This document shows positions 1 to 12,042 of a stretch of 64,000 bases of DNA, piece by piece. Where the stretch lies: NCBI GenBank assembly GCA_008360975.2, contig CM039182.1:145828656-145892655 (forward strand), given 5' to 3'. The notes below the pieces were generated by a model, which saw only the letters and a list, made by a program, of their open reading frames with translations, was not told the origin of the DNA and did no database searches. The position numbers and the translations under genes were made by a program. Source of the stretch: Lichenostomus cassidix. Taxonomy: Eukaryota; Chordata; Aves; Passeriformes; Meliphagidae. Within the stretch, counting starts at the first letter, position 1, and the number at the start of each line of letters is the position of its first letter.

Positions 1-2097
1 CTTCAAATTGTAATTCTACTATAATAGAAATTTTAATTCACATCCTCAAGAGGAAAGTTTCCCAGTTATTTAGTTATTATTTACATCCACACAGGTTCAA
101 TATTAGCAGAACCGTACACCTCTGAATTGACATGGATCCAAAAACTAGGTTTTACCTTTGAAAATACTTGAGGGATTCAGTAATTTAGAAATATTTTGAC
201 AATGTCTGGAATTGTTCTGAATGGACAGATTGCACAAAAATAATGTCATCTGCTCTCTTTTTTGATTTTTGCTCTCTACGAGGGCAGCAAAACCACCCAC
301 ATGTTTTTCTAACACCTGAGTGGTTTCAGGACTCTGATTTAGTTCCAGCCCAATATCAAAGGGTTTCAGATTTAAAATTCTCTAATGCCTGGAGCATTTC
401 CTAACCACTGGCTTATAAGTTTTCCAAAGGCAGAACATACTTCAACCCTTCAGTGACTGCAATGTTATTCTGCAGAAAATTTGGGCATGTGGTGAGAAGA
501 CAGAAATAAAAAGAAGTTCTCTGTCTCCAAGTGATTAAAATAGTCACTTAAATATGAACAGTTCTGAGGGTTTAAACTCTACATCCAGGACTTGTTTTAG
601 TATGTTCTTTTTTTTTTAATGTTATTTTATTTATTTACAGTCTTCATTCATTTTTAAAGTACCAAATATTAGAACTATCTGTCAATTTGTTAGATTTTAC
701 GCTTTGTTGCTAACATCAGCCAAAGCATACTTTTAATGAAAAGTAGCCTCTGAGTAAAGGAAAGAGAACAGAATTCATGTGCTCTCTTGAAAAAAACACA
801 AATTAAAAAAAAAAAGATAGAATTACTTAAGGACATATTGGCTAAAGGACTAATGAACATACATGCAGGTTTAAAAGCTCAGCAATGAATATTGCTTCCT
901 GCCTTACAGAAGGAAAGAGGACGTGGGAGGGAAGCAAGAATGCTATGTCATTTAGAGAACATTCTGGGAAGTGCTGATGTTAAAATGATGATCTAAAAAT
1001 AGAGGGTAGAAGCTCTTAGAAAACAAGACCTGATGTGTTTAGGTGATCTACCAAATAATTATTTGTACATATCAAGTGGATGCAAAATATAAACTAGGGA
1101 AGCTGTTCACAGGCAGAAGTCAAAGCAGTTTTTACTTTGCCTGAAAGAGGAGACAGTGGATACAGTCAAGGCGTACTCCTTTTTTCTGTGTTTCATTCAA
1201 TTTTATTTACAACAGCATAAACTGGAGGGTATTAAAACCCTGTTCTTCCTTCTTAGATCTCACAGCACACTACTCTACAGACTGTTAGTAAGAACATACT
1301 TCAGGAAAAAAGTGATACTCCTTTGAATACTGAACTGAATAAAATGTTGATCTGCTTTGTCTGAAGATAGTATTCTAAGTATCTGTCTATTGCATAAAAA
1401 GAAATTTGTTGGGGTTTCGGGATTTTTTTAATGTGCATTAAATTAAAATGGAGATCTTTGCTGTATTTCAGATGAATTAGCATCCAGTAGATTTGATATA
1501 AATTATTTGGATGAGACACAAACAGAGGGATTCTGTCTGATCCCTAAATTTGGATATCTGTAAAGGTATTAGGTGTCTCTAAACTCCCTTTCAGTCAGTG
1601 GATATCGTGGCAGTACAGCACTGGTGGAAAATCCATTCAGGTATTGAACTAACGTGGGCTCAATTCTGTTACCATAATGTGCACTCAGAAATCTGCATCA
1701 GGGCTCACAGATCCAACACAGGAAGTACAGGAGAACACATCCTGCCAGATCACACTTTGGGGAGCAGATAAGATGCATAAGTGCCAAATAGCATTAGGCA
1801 TGTTTAGTATACAAATCATGTCCTATTTGTCTACCTTTGGGTGATCTGAAAAGCTCAATAAGCTCTATTGATTGTATTAAGTAGTTCAAGAGTAGCTTAC
1901 AACAGACCCAGACAGGTAGATCAGCCATTCAACTGCTTAAGAATACACACCCACTACCTTATAAAAGACTCTATAGCCTGGCTGCCTGCAAGCTGCTGCT
2001 GCAGAAGGACATCATTCTTCTGTAGGTGTTGAATAATATCTTCCAGCTCAATTTAAATGCCTTAAGTATCAAAAAGTACCTTAGCACAACATGGTCT
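1..2097. other. Unique AT-rich intergenic DNA
   Basis: I see no repeat family signature, RNA gene or coding exon here. Open frames are short (the longest about 72 codons) and have no recognisable protein content. Short A and T runs are the only low-complexity sequence. It ends where the first CR1 copy begins. Confidence 0.6.
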
Positions 2098-2304
2098 CTC
2101 TCAGGATACCTCACCTGGAGTGGTGCATCCAGTCTGGAGTTCTCAAGACAAGAAAGATCAGAACAAGAGCAAATCCAGAGGAGGCCACAAAGATGCTCAG
2201 AGGACTAGAGAACCTCTCCTGTGGGGACAGGCTGAGAGAGCTGGGATTGCTCAGCCTGCAGAAGAGAAGGCTCTGGGAAGACCTCATCAAAACTTCCAGA
2301 ACCT

Positions 2305-2975
2305 TGGAAGTATCTTGTTTTAAGAATGGTATTTTCCAATTTAGTGCTCCCACTAAAACAACAGTCTGTTTCCCGTCCAGTTGGAGGCACAAAAGGGAGA
2401 TCACAGGTTGAGATAAGACTAATTTACTGGAAACAGCAAGGAGATAAGAAAACAAACAGTAACAGAACAACAATATTAACAAAGGTATAAGAAAATTAAA
2501 TTATTTACACGGAAATCCTGTGACAACAAACAATGCCAGAAAGTTTCTCCCACCACATTTTATTGACTGGAAGGAACTTCCTCTCTTAGGAAGTGAGAGT
2601 CCTTAATCCCCACCCCCTATATTATGTGAATGTATAGAATAATCTGTGGCTAGCACAGGCTTTTCCCATGAGAATTTTCTTGTGTTTTGTAAATAAAGAT
2701 AAAGTTTGGATGTCACTGGAACAGTGTCCCAGTACTTGGACAGTGCAGGCCTGGCCAATCAGGCCTGGGGGAAGGCTTCTGACCGACCAATCTGGGTGAC
2801 TTTTGAATACTCTATATATATGATGAAATCAAAACAATAAAGGTCATTCCTTCTTGCCACTGAGAACTGGTGCCTTCATTACTCTGCTAGCTGCTCAATA
2901 GCGACAATAATCTCTGTTTTAGCCAGGCCACCTCCCAGCTAGTGCAAAAATTAACTCTGTCCTGGCTGGAACCAC
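2305..2975 (-). mobile_element. ERVL-type solo LTR inserted in the CR1, itself interrupted
   Basis: On the minus strand the right edge reads GGTTCCAGCCAGGACAGAGTTAATTTT. This matches the start of the common avian ERVL-type LTR (TGTNCTGGTTT..GGGATAGAGTTAATTTT). The left part read on minus (AGTCTTATCTCAACCTGTGA) matches its R/U5 segment (TTCTTATCTCAACCCA). It is diverged and is split by the ERVK-like LTR at 2645-2906. I could not fix its exact termini or target duplication. No internal retroviral genes flank it, so it is a solo LTR. Confidence 0.65.
2645..2906 (+). mobile_element. ERVK-like solo LTR, 262 bp, with 6-bp target duplication
   Basis: The element starts TGTGGCTAGC and ends AGCGACA. 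It is flanked by an exact 6-bp direct repeat, ATAATC, at 2639-2644 and 2907-2912. TG..CA ends with 6-bp duplications are the hallmark of beta/alpha-retrovirus-like (ERVK) integration. Inside are a TATA-like run at 2811-2820 and a polyadenylation signal AATAAA at 2836-2841. The signals are only about 20 bases apart, so the polyadenylation signal probably lies at the U3/R border, as in alpharetrovirus LTRs. There are no internal viral genes. It is the youngest layer of the nest at 2.1-3.3 kb. Confidence 0.85.
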
Positions 2976-3278
2976 TTTAAGGGCACTTATTAAAAGGAGG
3001 TAGAGAGACTTATTATACCAGCAGAGAGTGAGGACAAAGGGCAGTGATTTCAAATTGATAGAGAAAAGTTTCTAGGCTAAATGCTGGGAAGAAATTCTTC
3101 ACTCAGAGGGTCATGAAGCACTTGAAAAAGTTACTTGGAGAAGTTGTGGACTCCATGCCTGGAAGTGTCCAAGGCCAAGTTAGATGGGGTTCTGAGGCTC
3201 CTGACCTGCTGAATGGCATCCCTACCCATGATTTTTAAGGTCTCTTCTCACTCAAAACATTATTTGATTCTATGAATC

Positions 3279-6200
3279 CTGCATTTAGGCAATTGAATCA
3301 AGAATCTACACTGAAACTGAGTCACCTCTTATTGCAGCAGCTTGAGTGGGCTAAGAACAAAAAAATCCTAAATTTCTCTTAGAAAAAGAATGTTCTCTAA
3401 GAACCTTGAAATTAAAGTACAAAGGAAGAAACAAACAAATGATGAAATAACTGAACTGTTCAGTAAGGATTAAAACAATTTTAAGGGTTGTACATTTTTC
3501 AGAAAAGTACAGTTTTAAGTATCATAATTTTGTTCTCAGCTATGTAATTCTTTAATTGCAAATTCTATGAAACAGGCTGTTATTATGCCTGCCTATTACC
3601 TAACAGGGTGTAGCTTTCAGATGCAAGCTCTGTGTTTTGTCATAATAGAAACAACAAATAACTAGCAAATGCACAAACTGCTAGAGAACAAAGCCTGCTG
3701 CCTAGTAATTAACTTGTATGTATGTATATATAATCCACATGGTTTCAATGCCAAGAGCTCATATATTATAGTTTAAAAAACATTGTCCCAGTTTTATGAG
3801 GAAATTCCCAAACCTGTGGCAATTTCTTTGAAGAGATGCCTTCCTGGGTCAGAATTCAAGACATGTCTGCACACATTTCAGTGTCCAGGTTTAGGAACAG
3901 TCTGTGTTGGGAAGACAGCCCCATCTCTTCAAAGCACGAAACTTTATTGTTTCAGAGACATTGTCACAGTATTAGCCATGGATTGATCATAAATATTTAT
4001 GCTTTCAGCAAATGGATCTGCTGTGCCAATAAACACTGGTGTTTTGTCTTCTTTTTCAATATTTCATGAGTGGTATGCAAAAGCCAGATTGTGCAGTGAC
4101 AGGTAACACAATCCTCTTCAGCAGCATTGACTTGGAGTTCAAAAGCATGGAAAATGCAAAACCAAATATCACAATCCTATTGTTTTAATGTTTCCATTTC
4201 ATAATCAGGCTTGCAAGGGGACATGCTCTAACTGTACTCTGATGTACTCTGTTTTCAGTGACTAATTCCAGGCAATAAAGAAAACTCATTTTGTTTTTTA
4301 AAATATAACTAATAATATTCAGATAAAACAGATTGGAAGTTTTTTCAGGTTACAAAACACACAAATCTCAAGTATATTCTTTTACCATTACACCTAACAG
4401 ACATTGTGCTGCCTTTATCATTCTATGCTTTAGTTTTCAAGAAAATATTATGATCACACAGCTAAAGTTAAACATCTGTGTTTGCATGCACAGGGACCCA
4501 TGTCTAAAACTCTTCCCAGGCTCTTTTATATATTTAAAATCACAGTGTCCTGATATGTCATTTTTGTAATATTGTCAATTATTCAGTAGCCTCCCTCTCC
4601 TAAGCTGCCCTTGATGTTGCAAGGAGCTTTTCAGACTAATTCAGATAGATATGGATAGCAGAGTAAGGCTTGGACAGCAAAACTCAGAAGTTTATTTTAT
4701 TGTAAATTTGTTATTTTATTGTAATTATCCTTTTATATTTGCCGTTGGGTTCATCTAGAAAGCTCCTGGGGTCAAGGCTGCTCTTCACTCAAGGCTGAGA
4801 GATAGGTTTGATTCCTACTGAAATTGCAGTAGGAAAAGTATATTACTTTGAACATACTTGTATTCACAGTTCTGTTTTTGGTGGGCCAGAAATCATGGAC
4901 AGCATATGACAGGTCATTAATAAGAAAGAGTTATCTTTTTGAGAATGGGATGAACAGAGATATCTTGATACAACTCAGTCACTTAAAACACTTCCAGTTT
5001 CATATTTCTTATCATACTGTCATTTTTGGTCTTCCCTACAGTGAAGAAAAGCAGGAATACATTATGCCAAGGCCAAATGGAGATCAGATATGGTCTGATC
5101 TCTACTTTCTTTTCACTGCATTAAAAGAAAAGTTATTGTCTGCAATGATGTTTAGAATAATTTTGGAAGCTTGTTTCAATACACCAAGAATTGCTGGTCA
5201 TATGTTATCTCTAAGCTGAGAGTGGTTCTTTATTCTTAATTTATTTATGCACAATAGACATAAGATTAGTCCAAAGTTTTTAGTAGTAAGGAAGTGGAGC
5301 TCCCCTAAAAATGGGTCTCTGGGCTATATCTCCCTCCATCCAATCTCTCATATGAGAGCAAATACAAGGCTGTAAAACTTTCTGGTATTACTAGACACGC
5401 TGAAGAGTAGCTGGCAGAATTTCCAGTCTCAAGACAAGGAACATGACAGTGATTTGCAAATAAATTGCAGAGACTTGTTGGGGGCAGTCAGAAGGAAAAG
5501 TAATCCTATACCAATTTTCATCAGAACTTCTCAGCTTTAAGCAGCTGCTACAGGTTGAGGATATTACCTTGCAATATAGTTGCTCCGTGAGTATGACCTG
5601 AAATGTGATGTATAATCCAAGCGCAGTGTTAGTGGTAGTATATATATAATAAATTGATTTTAACACAAAACTTGCAGGAAAAGAACTCTAAACTTGACTG
5701 TGATCTCCAATGAATAATACCATTACGTGTTTCATGAAAAGTGGTGTCCATATATTTTATGCAATAAAAAAGAACAAATGGTTTCAATACAAAGTAGCAA
5801 AGAGGGAGTATATTACATTGATAAGTATTTGTATATGCACACACATATATACATATACAAACAGCCTAGTTTCATCCAGTATCCCATTGTGTCCATAATT
5901 CTGGTGTGTAACATGAAACAAAAACTTTCAGTTGGTGATTTATCACCTGTGTATTGGTCATATTATCTTGGATGGATTGCTCTTTGGTTTTTGTATTACT
6001 CAATTGCCTACAGAGCAAAGATGCAACTTAGGTCAGTTTAGATGGTTAACTTTCATCATGATCCATTGCTCAGAATTGAGTAACCTCATTGGACTTAAAT
6101 CCCGAAAAAAAAAAAACATTATGAAGGCATGGACAGATGGCTCTGAAATGCTGGAGCTCTGCACTGAACACCAGCACAGTGATACCATGATGTTTGATCT

Positions 6201-6371
6201 GCCTGTATAGTTGTTAAAGGCCAAGGAAATAACTTTCACCCTGGCCCCTTGACTGCAAAAACATTTTTAAATCATGTGATATGGATTGAAAAACCAAACA
6301 AACAAAGATTTGGCTTGACATTTCACATTAAGATACCCCTTAATACTCCTTAAACCACATTAAAATAGCCA
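3279..6371. other. Unique AT-rich intergenic DNA
   Basis: No repeat family is recognised. The longest open frame is a 123-codon plus-strand frame at 4848-5219 with no domain I recognise; in AT-rich non-coding DNA a frame of this length can occur by chance. Short TA-rich and A-rich runs occur near 3720-3735, 5640-5650 and 6103-6115. Confidence 0.55.
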
Positions 6372-6905
6372 CTCTTGTGGGACCTCACCTGGAATACTGT
6401 GTCCAGCTCTGGAATTCCTGGCAGAAGAAGGACATGGACCTGTTGGAAAAATTCCAGGGCAAGCCACAAAAATGACCAGAGGGCTGGAGCACCTCTTCTA
6501 TGAGGAAATGCTGAGAGAGTTGGGGTAGTTCAGACTGGAGAAGGGAAGGTACTGGGGTGAGCTTAGTGCGGACTTTTAGCACCTGAAGGGAGCCTACAAA
6601 ACAAATGGAAAGGGACTTTTGACAAGGGCATGTAGCGATAGAACAAGGGTGAATAAGGCTTTAAGCTGAAGAAGGGAAAATTTAGATTAGATATTAGGAA
6701 GAAATTATTGACTGTGCAGGTGGTGAGGCACTGGTGCAGGGTGCCAAGAGAAACTTTGGATATCTCATCCCTGGAAGTGTTCAGTGCCATGTTGGATGGA
6801 GCCTTAACCAACCCAGTCTAAGTGGAAGTTGTCCCTGCCCATGGCACGAGGGCTCGAGCTAGATGACCTTTAAGGTCCGTTCCAGCCCAAACCATTCCAT
6901 GATTC
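6372..6905 (+). mobile_element. CR1 LINE 3' end, 5'-truncated
   Basis: It opens with GGGACCTCACCTGGAATACTG and continues through the CR1 ORF2 C-terminal pattern (AGGAAATGCTGAGAGAGTTGG, ATTAGGAAGAAATTATTGAC, GTGGTGAGGCACTGG). It closes with TTTAAGGTCCGTTCCAGCCC and a tail CCATTCCATGATTCTATCC. About 530 bp are present out of a full element of roughly 4.5 kb. Stops and small indels break the frame, so it is inactive. Confidence 0.9.
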
Positions 6906-7608
6906 TATCCTTGACCACCTGTGAAATCCATGCAGTTTTCTTTCAGATTCTCATGCTGTTATTTAGCACAATTGGCAACTTCTCAGTTGGTGTCTAACAC
7001 TTTCCCACATCATGTTTGTTCACCTTAACCTCAGGTCAGACTTAGGCAGACCTAGTCACAGCCATTTGTCTGCAGAAAAAAAGAAGTGATTAAATCTGAG
7101 GCTTCAGGCACTGATGATCTTCAGCATGGATATTCTTTACAGCCTTCAGATTCTGGGTTGATGCATATGAGACACAAATGAGATAAAACCGTTTAGTGTT
7201 TCCTAAAGAGGGAGATGAATGGCAATCAGTAACTCTCACATCCATACCCTGGTGTGTGTGAACATAAACCCTCCTCAGAGCTGTACTGCATTTTGCCCAC
7301 AGCAGCAGTTATTACAGGTGCCTTATAACTTGTAGATGAGCCACATTCTTGGAAATTGCTTGAATTGTAGGAATGTTCTTAATTCAGTGATTATCTCTTA
7401 CATTTTATGTATTTTCTTCAGTTGGAACATTCTGTCTTCAGCTATTATTGCATGGATTTTGCTTGCAGAATCTTAAGAAGCAATGTACAGTTTGTGCAGA
7501 TATTAGAAAAAAAAAGAAAAAATCCTATGAGAGATTGGAGTATTCTACTGAAGTATTTGCCTTTGGATCATGGAGCTTGCAAAACATTGGGTATTGTTCG
7601 TTTTTAAG
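6906..7608. other. Unique intergenic DNA
   Basis: A plain non-coding stretch between a CR1 end and an LTR. I see no repeat, RNA or exon signature. Confidence 0.5.
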
Positions 7609-8190
7609 TGTCATGGTTTAACTCCAACCAGCAGTCAAGCCCCATGCAGCCACTCACTCACTCTGCCACCAGTAGGACTGGGGAGAGAACGAGAAGAATA
7701 AAAGCTGGAAACTCGGGGGTTGAGAAAAAGACAGGTTAATAGGGAAAGCAAAAGCTGTGCACACAAGCAAAACAAGACAAGGAATGAATTCCCTGCTTCC
7801 CATGGGCAGGCAGGTGTTCAGCCATCTCCAGGAGAGCAGGACCCCATCACAGGTAATGGTGACTTGGGAAGACCAACACCATCACTCCAAATGTCCCCCC
7901 TTCCTCCTTGTTCCCCCCACTTAATATACTGAGCATGATGTCACATGGTCTGCAATATCCCTTTGGTCAGTTGGGGTCACCTGTCCTGGCTGCATCTCCT
8001 CCCAGGCTGCCCTGCACCTCCAAATTCCTCTCAAGCTTGGCCATATAAAAAGCAGAAAAGGCCTTGGCTCTGTGAAAGCCCTGCTCAGCAATAAAAAAAA
8101 CATCTCTGTATTATCAACACAAATGCGAAACACAGCCCCATACCAGCCATCATGAAAAAAATTAATCCAGATGAAGCCATCCCACTCCCA
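7609..8190 (-). mobile_element. ERVL-type solo LTR, minus orientation
   Basis: The left edge TGTCATGGTTTAACTCCAACC is the reverse complement of the 3' end of the common avian ERVL-type LTR (GGGGTTAAACCACGACA). GGGTTGAGAAAAAGACAGGT is the reverse complement of its R segment. CAGTTGGGGTCACCTGTCCTGG and ATACTGAGCATGATGTCA match its U3, including the TATA region. The right end is degraded (AATTAATCCAGATGAAGCC), so its boundary is approximate. No internal genes adjoin it. Confidence 0.8.
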
Positions 8191-11100
8191 AATTTGTTTT
8201 CAGAATCGAAGTTTCAGTAAACAAATTTACACTTCACATTTTATATTAAAAATAATACAAATAGATTGTCTTCATTAAACTTTACATCTTAATGCACAAT
8301 TAATCCTCCAGTTAGAAAAAAGAAACATCTAAAAGATAATTCTGGTCTCTCATTTAGAATTAAGTAGCATCTACAAGATAATTCTGGACAGCCAAAGGTA
8401 TCTTCTTTTTTTCTTTTCTTTTTTTCTTTTTTTTTTCCTGTCTCAACTTTCTTGAAGGTCATATTTGCATAACAGTTCAGATTGTCCATTCATCCAATAA
8501 AGATAGATCTTAGTCAGGTTGGAGATGCATACTGACAGTAGAAATTTCTACGCATCTTAGAGAAATATTAGTCAGAGAGATTTATTTCTTCCCTCTTAAA
8601 ATTGCATTGATATTTATTATGGTGTGTAATGACTGAGTTATATGGTTGATTGTTTCCAGGTATTAGTGCAATATGAATATATTAGTAGTCCCTTTCTTAC
8701 TGTAATAAAGCACAAAAGCAAATGATACAAAACAGATTGAAATGGTTCAATATGTATTTACAACCTCATATAAATGAACAACCAGAAAGTAGGGAAAATT
8801 TAGAGTAATATGTAATGCTTCTTAACCTTGTCCCAACAATTGTGAAGGGCAGTTCCACCCCAGCTTTTAAGTGACTGAGAAAGTGCTTAAGGAAAGTTAA
8901 CATGCAGGTTTTTTTCTGTACTCATAAAAAGCTTTGTATCAATAGATTAGGAACCTAATATTGTATCCCTGCTCTGTTTGACAACACTCATTTCATCAAT
9001 TTATCATTGAAGTTAAATGGTTCACAGAGAAGAGAAGAGAAGAGAAAAAAGGAAGTGCAGAAGAAAGAAAGATGATATCTTACAAAGTTTCTGAAAGTGT
9101 GACATGAACTGACTTCTTATAGGAGGTTTTTCATCCTCCTATAAAAACTATTTAAGCTATTAGATTCTGAATAGAGATGTGAAAACTAATACTATTAATT
9201 GATTTCTAATTTGATATCTCCACCTACCAGTGGGACCACTTTTATAATGGATCAGTCACAAGGACTGTCATGTTTCTACGACATTATTTTTAAGAATTAT
9301 GAATTCCATATCTTCGAGAGGAAATTTGTGACATTTTTCACAGGAGGAATGTGAATTATTCTGGCCCTGAAAAATTCATGTCAAAGTATTCTGCACACTA
9401 CTTCTTGTGAAAAAGTTGTTGGGTCTTTTGGGTTTTTTAAATTGTTTTGCAATTACCATTTTGTAACTATTAAATATCCTCTCATACATTCGAAGGCATA
9501 TGGAACAGATCTTCTCTATCTGCATCTTCTAGATCAATATTTATTTTAAAATTTTATGTTCTTCTTGTTATTATTATCTGCCTCATGGGTCCTTTGGTTC
9601 ATTTCATAACCTGTTCCAGGTTTTTCACTCCCTTATTTTTTAGAAACTTTTGGGTCAATTTTAGCTATTGTCCTCTCCTGAGACCTTTCTAATTCTGAAA
9701 TACTTAAAGATTAGCTTCCCTCTGTCAGCACTGAAAAAAGAGGGATTATTCAGCATCTGAACACCACCATGTTTTCTGCTCACATGAAATTCATCTCAGG
9801 GCAAAGCAAATAAATGCTGAATCTACAGGACTGCTGGTGATCCCTACTCTGCCTTGAAACCCCTCCTGCCCTCCTCCTCCTCCTTCTCCCTTCTGTCTTT
9901 TTTTCTCACACATTTTCTCCTTATTCTCATTGTACCTGTGCAGTGTCTTACTCTTCTGGTGTATTTTCACCGAGGCTTTTCCAGACTTTAAAGAGAAATA
10001 CAATCCCTGCTTTACTTGTGAGACAGGTGAACCTGCTGAACACACCTGGGGATTGGCAAAGGAACATTCTCCATAAAAAGTGAGAGACAGAGGTTGCAGT
10101 GATGCTGAAGGCTTAGTTATGGTATGGGACACAGGAATAAGAAAAAGTTATCTTCATCTCTGAAGTTTAGGTGGGTTTGGGTTTTTGTTTTTCATTCTGT
10201 GGATAGACTGGGGGACTGTTTAAACCTTGAACAGTATGTGTAAGTTTGGAGATCAGGTTTTCAAAAAACTACAGTATGTCAGAAATGTGAGAAATTACAA
10301 ATTGCCCTTTTAATCTGGAAATATAAAAAACAAAACCAAAAGAAGCTTGAAAGTTTACTGGTTTATGTTGTAGAGGTATCTTCATGGGCAGAAAATCAAA
10401 AGTAGTGAAGACCATATCACCATAGTGGAGAAAGTAATACAAGAAATAAAAAATTAGGAGCTGAACCCAGAAAAAGATTGAGTGAGAAGTGAACTTCTTA
10501 AATAGCAAAACTGTTTAATTATTGAAACAGGCTGCCAAAGCAAATGAGATAATTTCCATGGCATTCTATCTTTAAATGAAAAATAGGATGACTTCATGAA
10601 ATATTTTCTTTAACCAAGCTCAAGTTACTGCCCATGTGCTGAACTACATGCAATCCAAAAGTACATTTTTCTTTAAAGACTGAATCATCTATCATTTAAA
10701 ACAAAAAATCAAAAATATATTTTTCATGAATAACAATTTCCTCAAAAAATATTTGATTTATTTATATGCAAGCAATGAAATTAAAACTGAAAAAAGAAGC
10801 TGTAACTGAGATTCAAATCAGCTCTCTGAGAAAGTCAGTATCTTTTCCTTCAACATAAATAACATCAGTTAATCTGGTTTGCTCTTAAAATTTCAAAAGA
10901 ACTTTTCAGTTGACACTGTCTGTCCTTTTCTGCTCTTCCTGAATTTCTTTGCTTCTGATTGCTTCTAAGACCCACAGGCTCTGTCTGATCAACTTACACT
11001 CTGGAGCTGTGTTACTATTATGCTAGTTAAGGGAATTATTAACTGTGCTTTTTAACAATATCCCTGGAAATGAGCATATCACCAACATCTGTAAGAAAGT

Positions 11101-11260
11101 GGCTGCTCTGAGCGTGGCCTGTGACATCAATCTGCTGTGCAGTCCCAGCCTATGTATGTGTATGACACAGCTCTCAGGTTTTAACAGAAATAGACTCTTC
11201 TGTCACTGGACTTAGGAACCTGACTTCTCACAGCAGTTAATCTTTTAATGTAGAAAAGCC
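8191..11260. other. Unique AT-rich DNA with simple sequence
   Basis: T/C-rich low-complexity sequence lies at about 8401-8440 and an AGAGA-rich run at about 9025-9070. Otherwise I recognise no repeat family. A 113-codon minus-strand frame at 9791-10132 is low in complexity (a polyglycine/lysine stretch from a CCTCCT run), so I do not call it a gene. Confidence 0.5.
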
Positions 11261-11615
11261 ATGTCAACAGCTGTTGTCATAACACTGTTCAATGTCATAA
11301 GAAATGTGATCTTCTCCAGCTGCTCCAGCTCGGGTTTCTGCTGCCCAGCTGATAGAGCTCAGGCCAGTGCCCAGGTTTCAGGGTCTCTGCCCACACTCAG
11401 GGATGCAGCTGCTCTTTCCCACCTGCTTCTTCAACCAGTAGCAAAAGAGGGCACAAGTGCCAGAGACAAAAACACAGAGACACACAAACACAGAGGACAC
11501 TGTCATGGCTGATCACACATATTGCCACACATGGGACTCACGTACAGCATAAATACAGGGAGACAGGTCCCCTCCTTCTCTTTATTTTGCAGGGAGAAGA
11601 GGTCATTCATGGTGG

Positions 11616-11646
<31 letters not shown>

Positions 11647-12042
11647 CCACTCTGTGTTCACAAGCATGCATTATTTGTGGATCCTCCGAGCATCACCACA
11701 GTCCCTCTGCTGTCCTTGCAACTTGCTTGGATCCCAGGCCACCTCAACTGCCCCATGGGTTCCCTGCTTGCCTCTGTTGGTAGAGGCTCACTGCAAACCA
11801 CACACACAGAGCTGTTCCTCCTCCACTGCACACCTGCAGCTCCTCTTGTGAGTATCAGCACAGCCCCCAGTCTGATATCCTGCCCCAGCTTGAATTTACT
11901 GGTGGAAACACACACACTGCTCATCCCACCAGCACTGGGGATGACACAGACACCCTGCCTCAGCAGCTGGCACCAGACACATGGATGCCTTTTCCACACA
12001 CTCTTCTTCCACATACCCTTACAAATACCTTTGGTCCTTTAA
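11261..12042. other. GC-richer unclassified block with a CA microsatellite
   Basis: This segment is visibly richer in G and C than its surroundings and supports overlapping open frames on both strands (109 and 151 codons plus, 118 codons minus). The plus-strand frames run through the CA repeat and so contain HTHTHT; none resembles a known domain. It could be a degraded LTR or other repeat that I cannot name, or part of an untranslated exon. Confidence 0.35.
11616..11644. repeat. (CA)n dinucleotide microsatellite
   Basis: An uninterrupted CA run of about 14 units. Such tracts are common and often length-polymorphic. It creates the artificial histidine-threonine stretches in the overlapping open frames. 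Confidence 0.97.

Larger units (their letters stand above)
2098..3278 (+). mobile_element. CR1 LINE 3' end, 5'-truncated, split by an LTR insertion
   Basis: The left part (about 2098-2305) has the CR1 ORF2 C-terminal coding pattern (CTCACCTGGAGTGGTGCATCCAG, then AGGCTGAGAGAGCTGGGATTG). The right part (about 2975-3278) resumes with TTATTAAAAGGAGGTAGAGAGACT, continues through GGAAGAAATTCTTCACTCAG, and ends in the CR1 tail TTGATTCTATGAATCC. The two halves join in the consensus order, so this was one insertion later interrupted by foreign DNA. The 5' truncation is normal for CR1. The reading frame is broken and the copy is inactive. The exact break points are ambiguous within about 10 bases. Confidence 0.85.

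Noticed and set aside
2111..2482. 123-codon minus frame overlapping the CR1
   Set aside because: It is antisense to CR1 coding sequence on the plus strand and crosses into an LTR; it is a by-product of those repeats.
8289..8489. Lysine-glutamate-rich minus frame
   Set aside because: It arises from the T/C-rich simple sequence at about 8401-8440.
11587..12042. 151-codon frame with HTHTHT
   Set aside because: The histidine-threonine run is simply the CA microsatellite in frame. The rest lacks domains, and two overlapping frames are open at once, which points to low stop density rather than coding.
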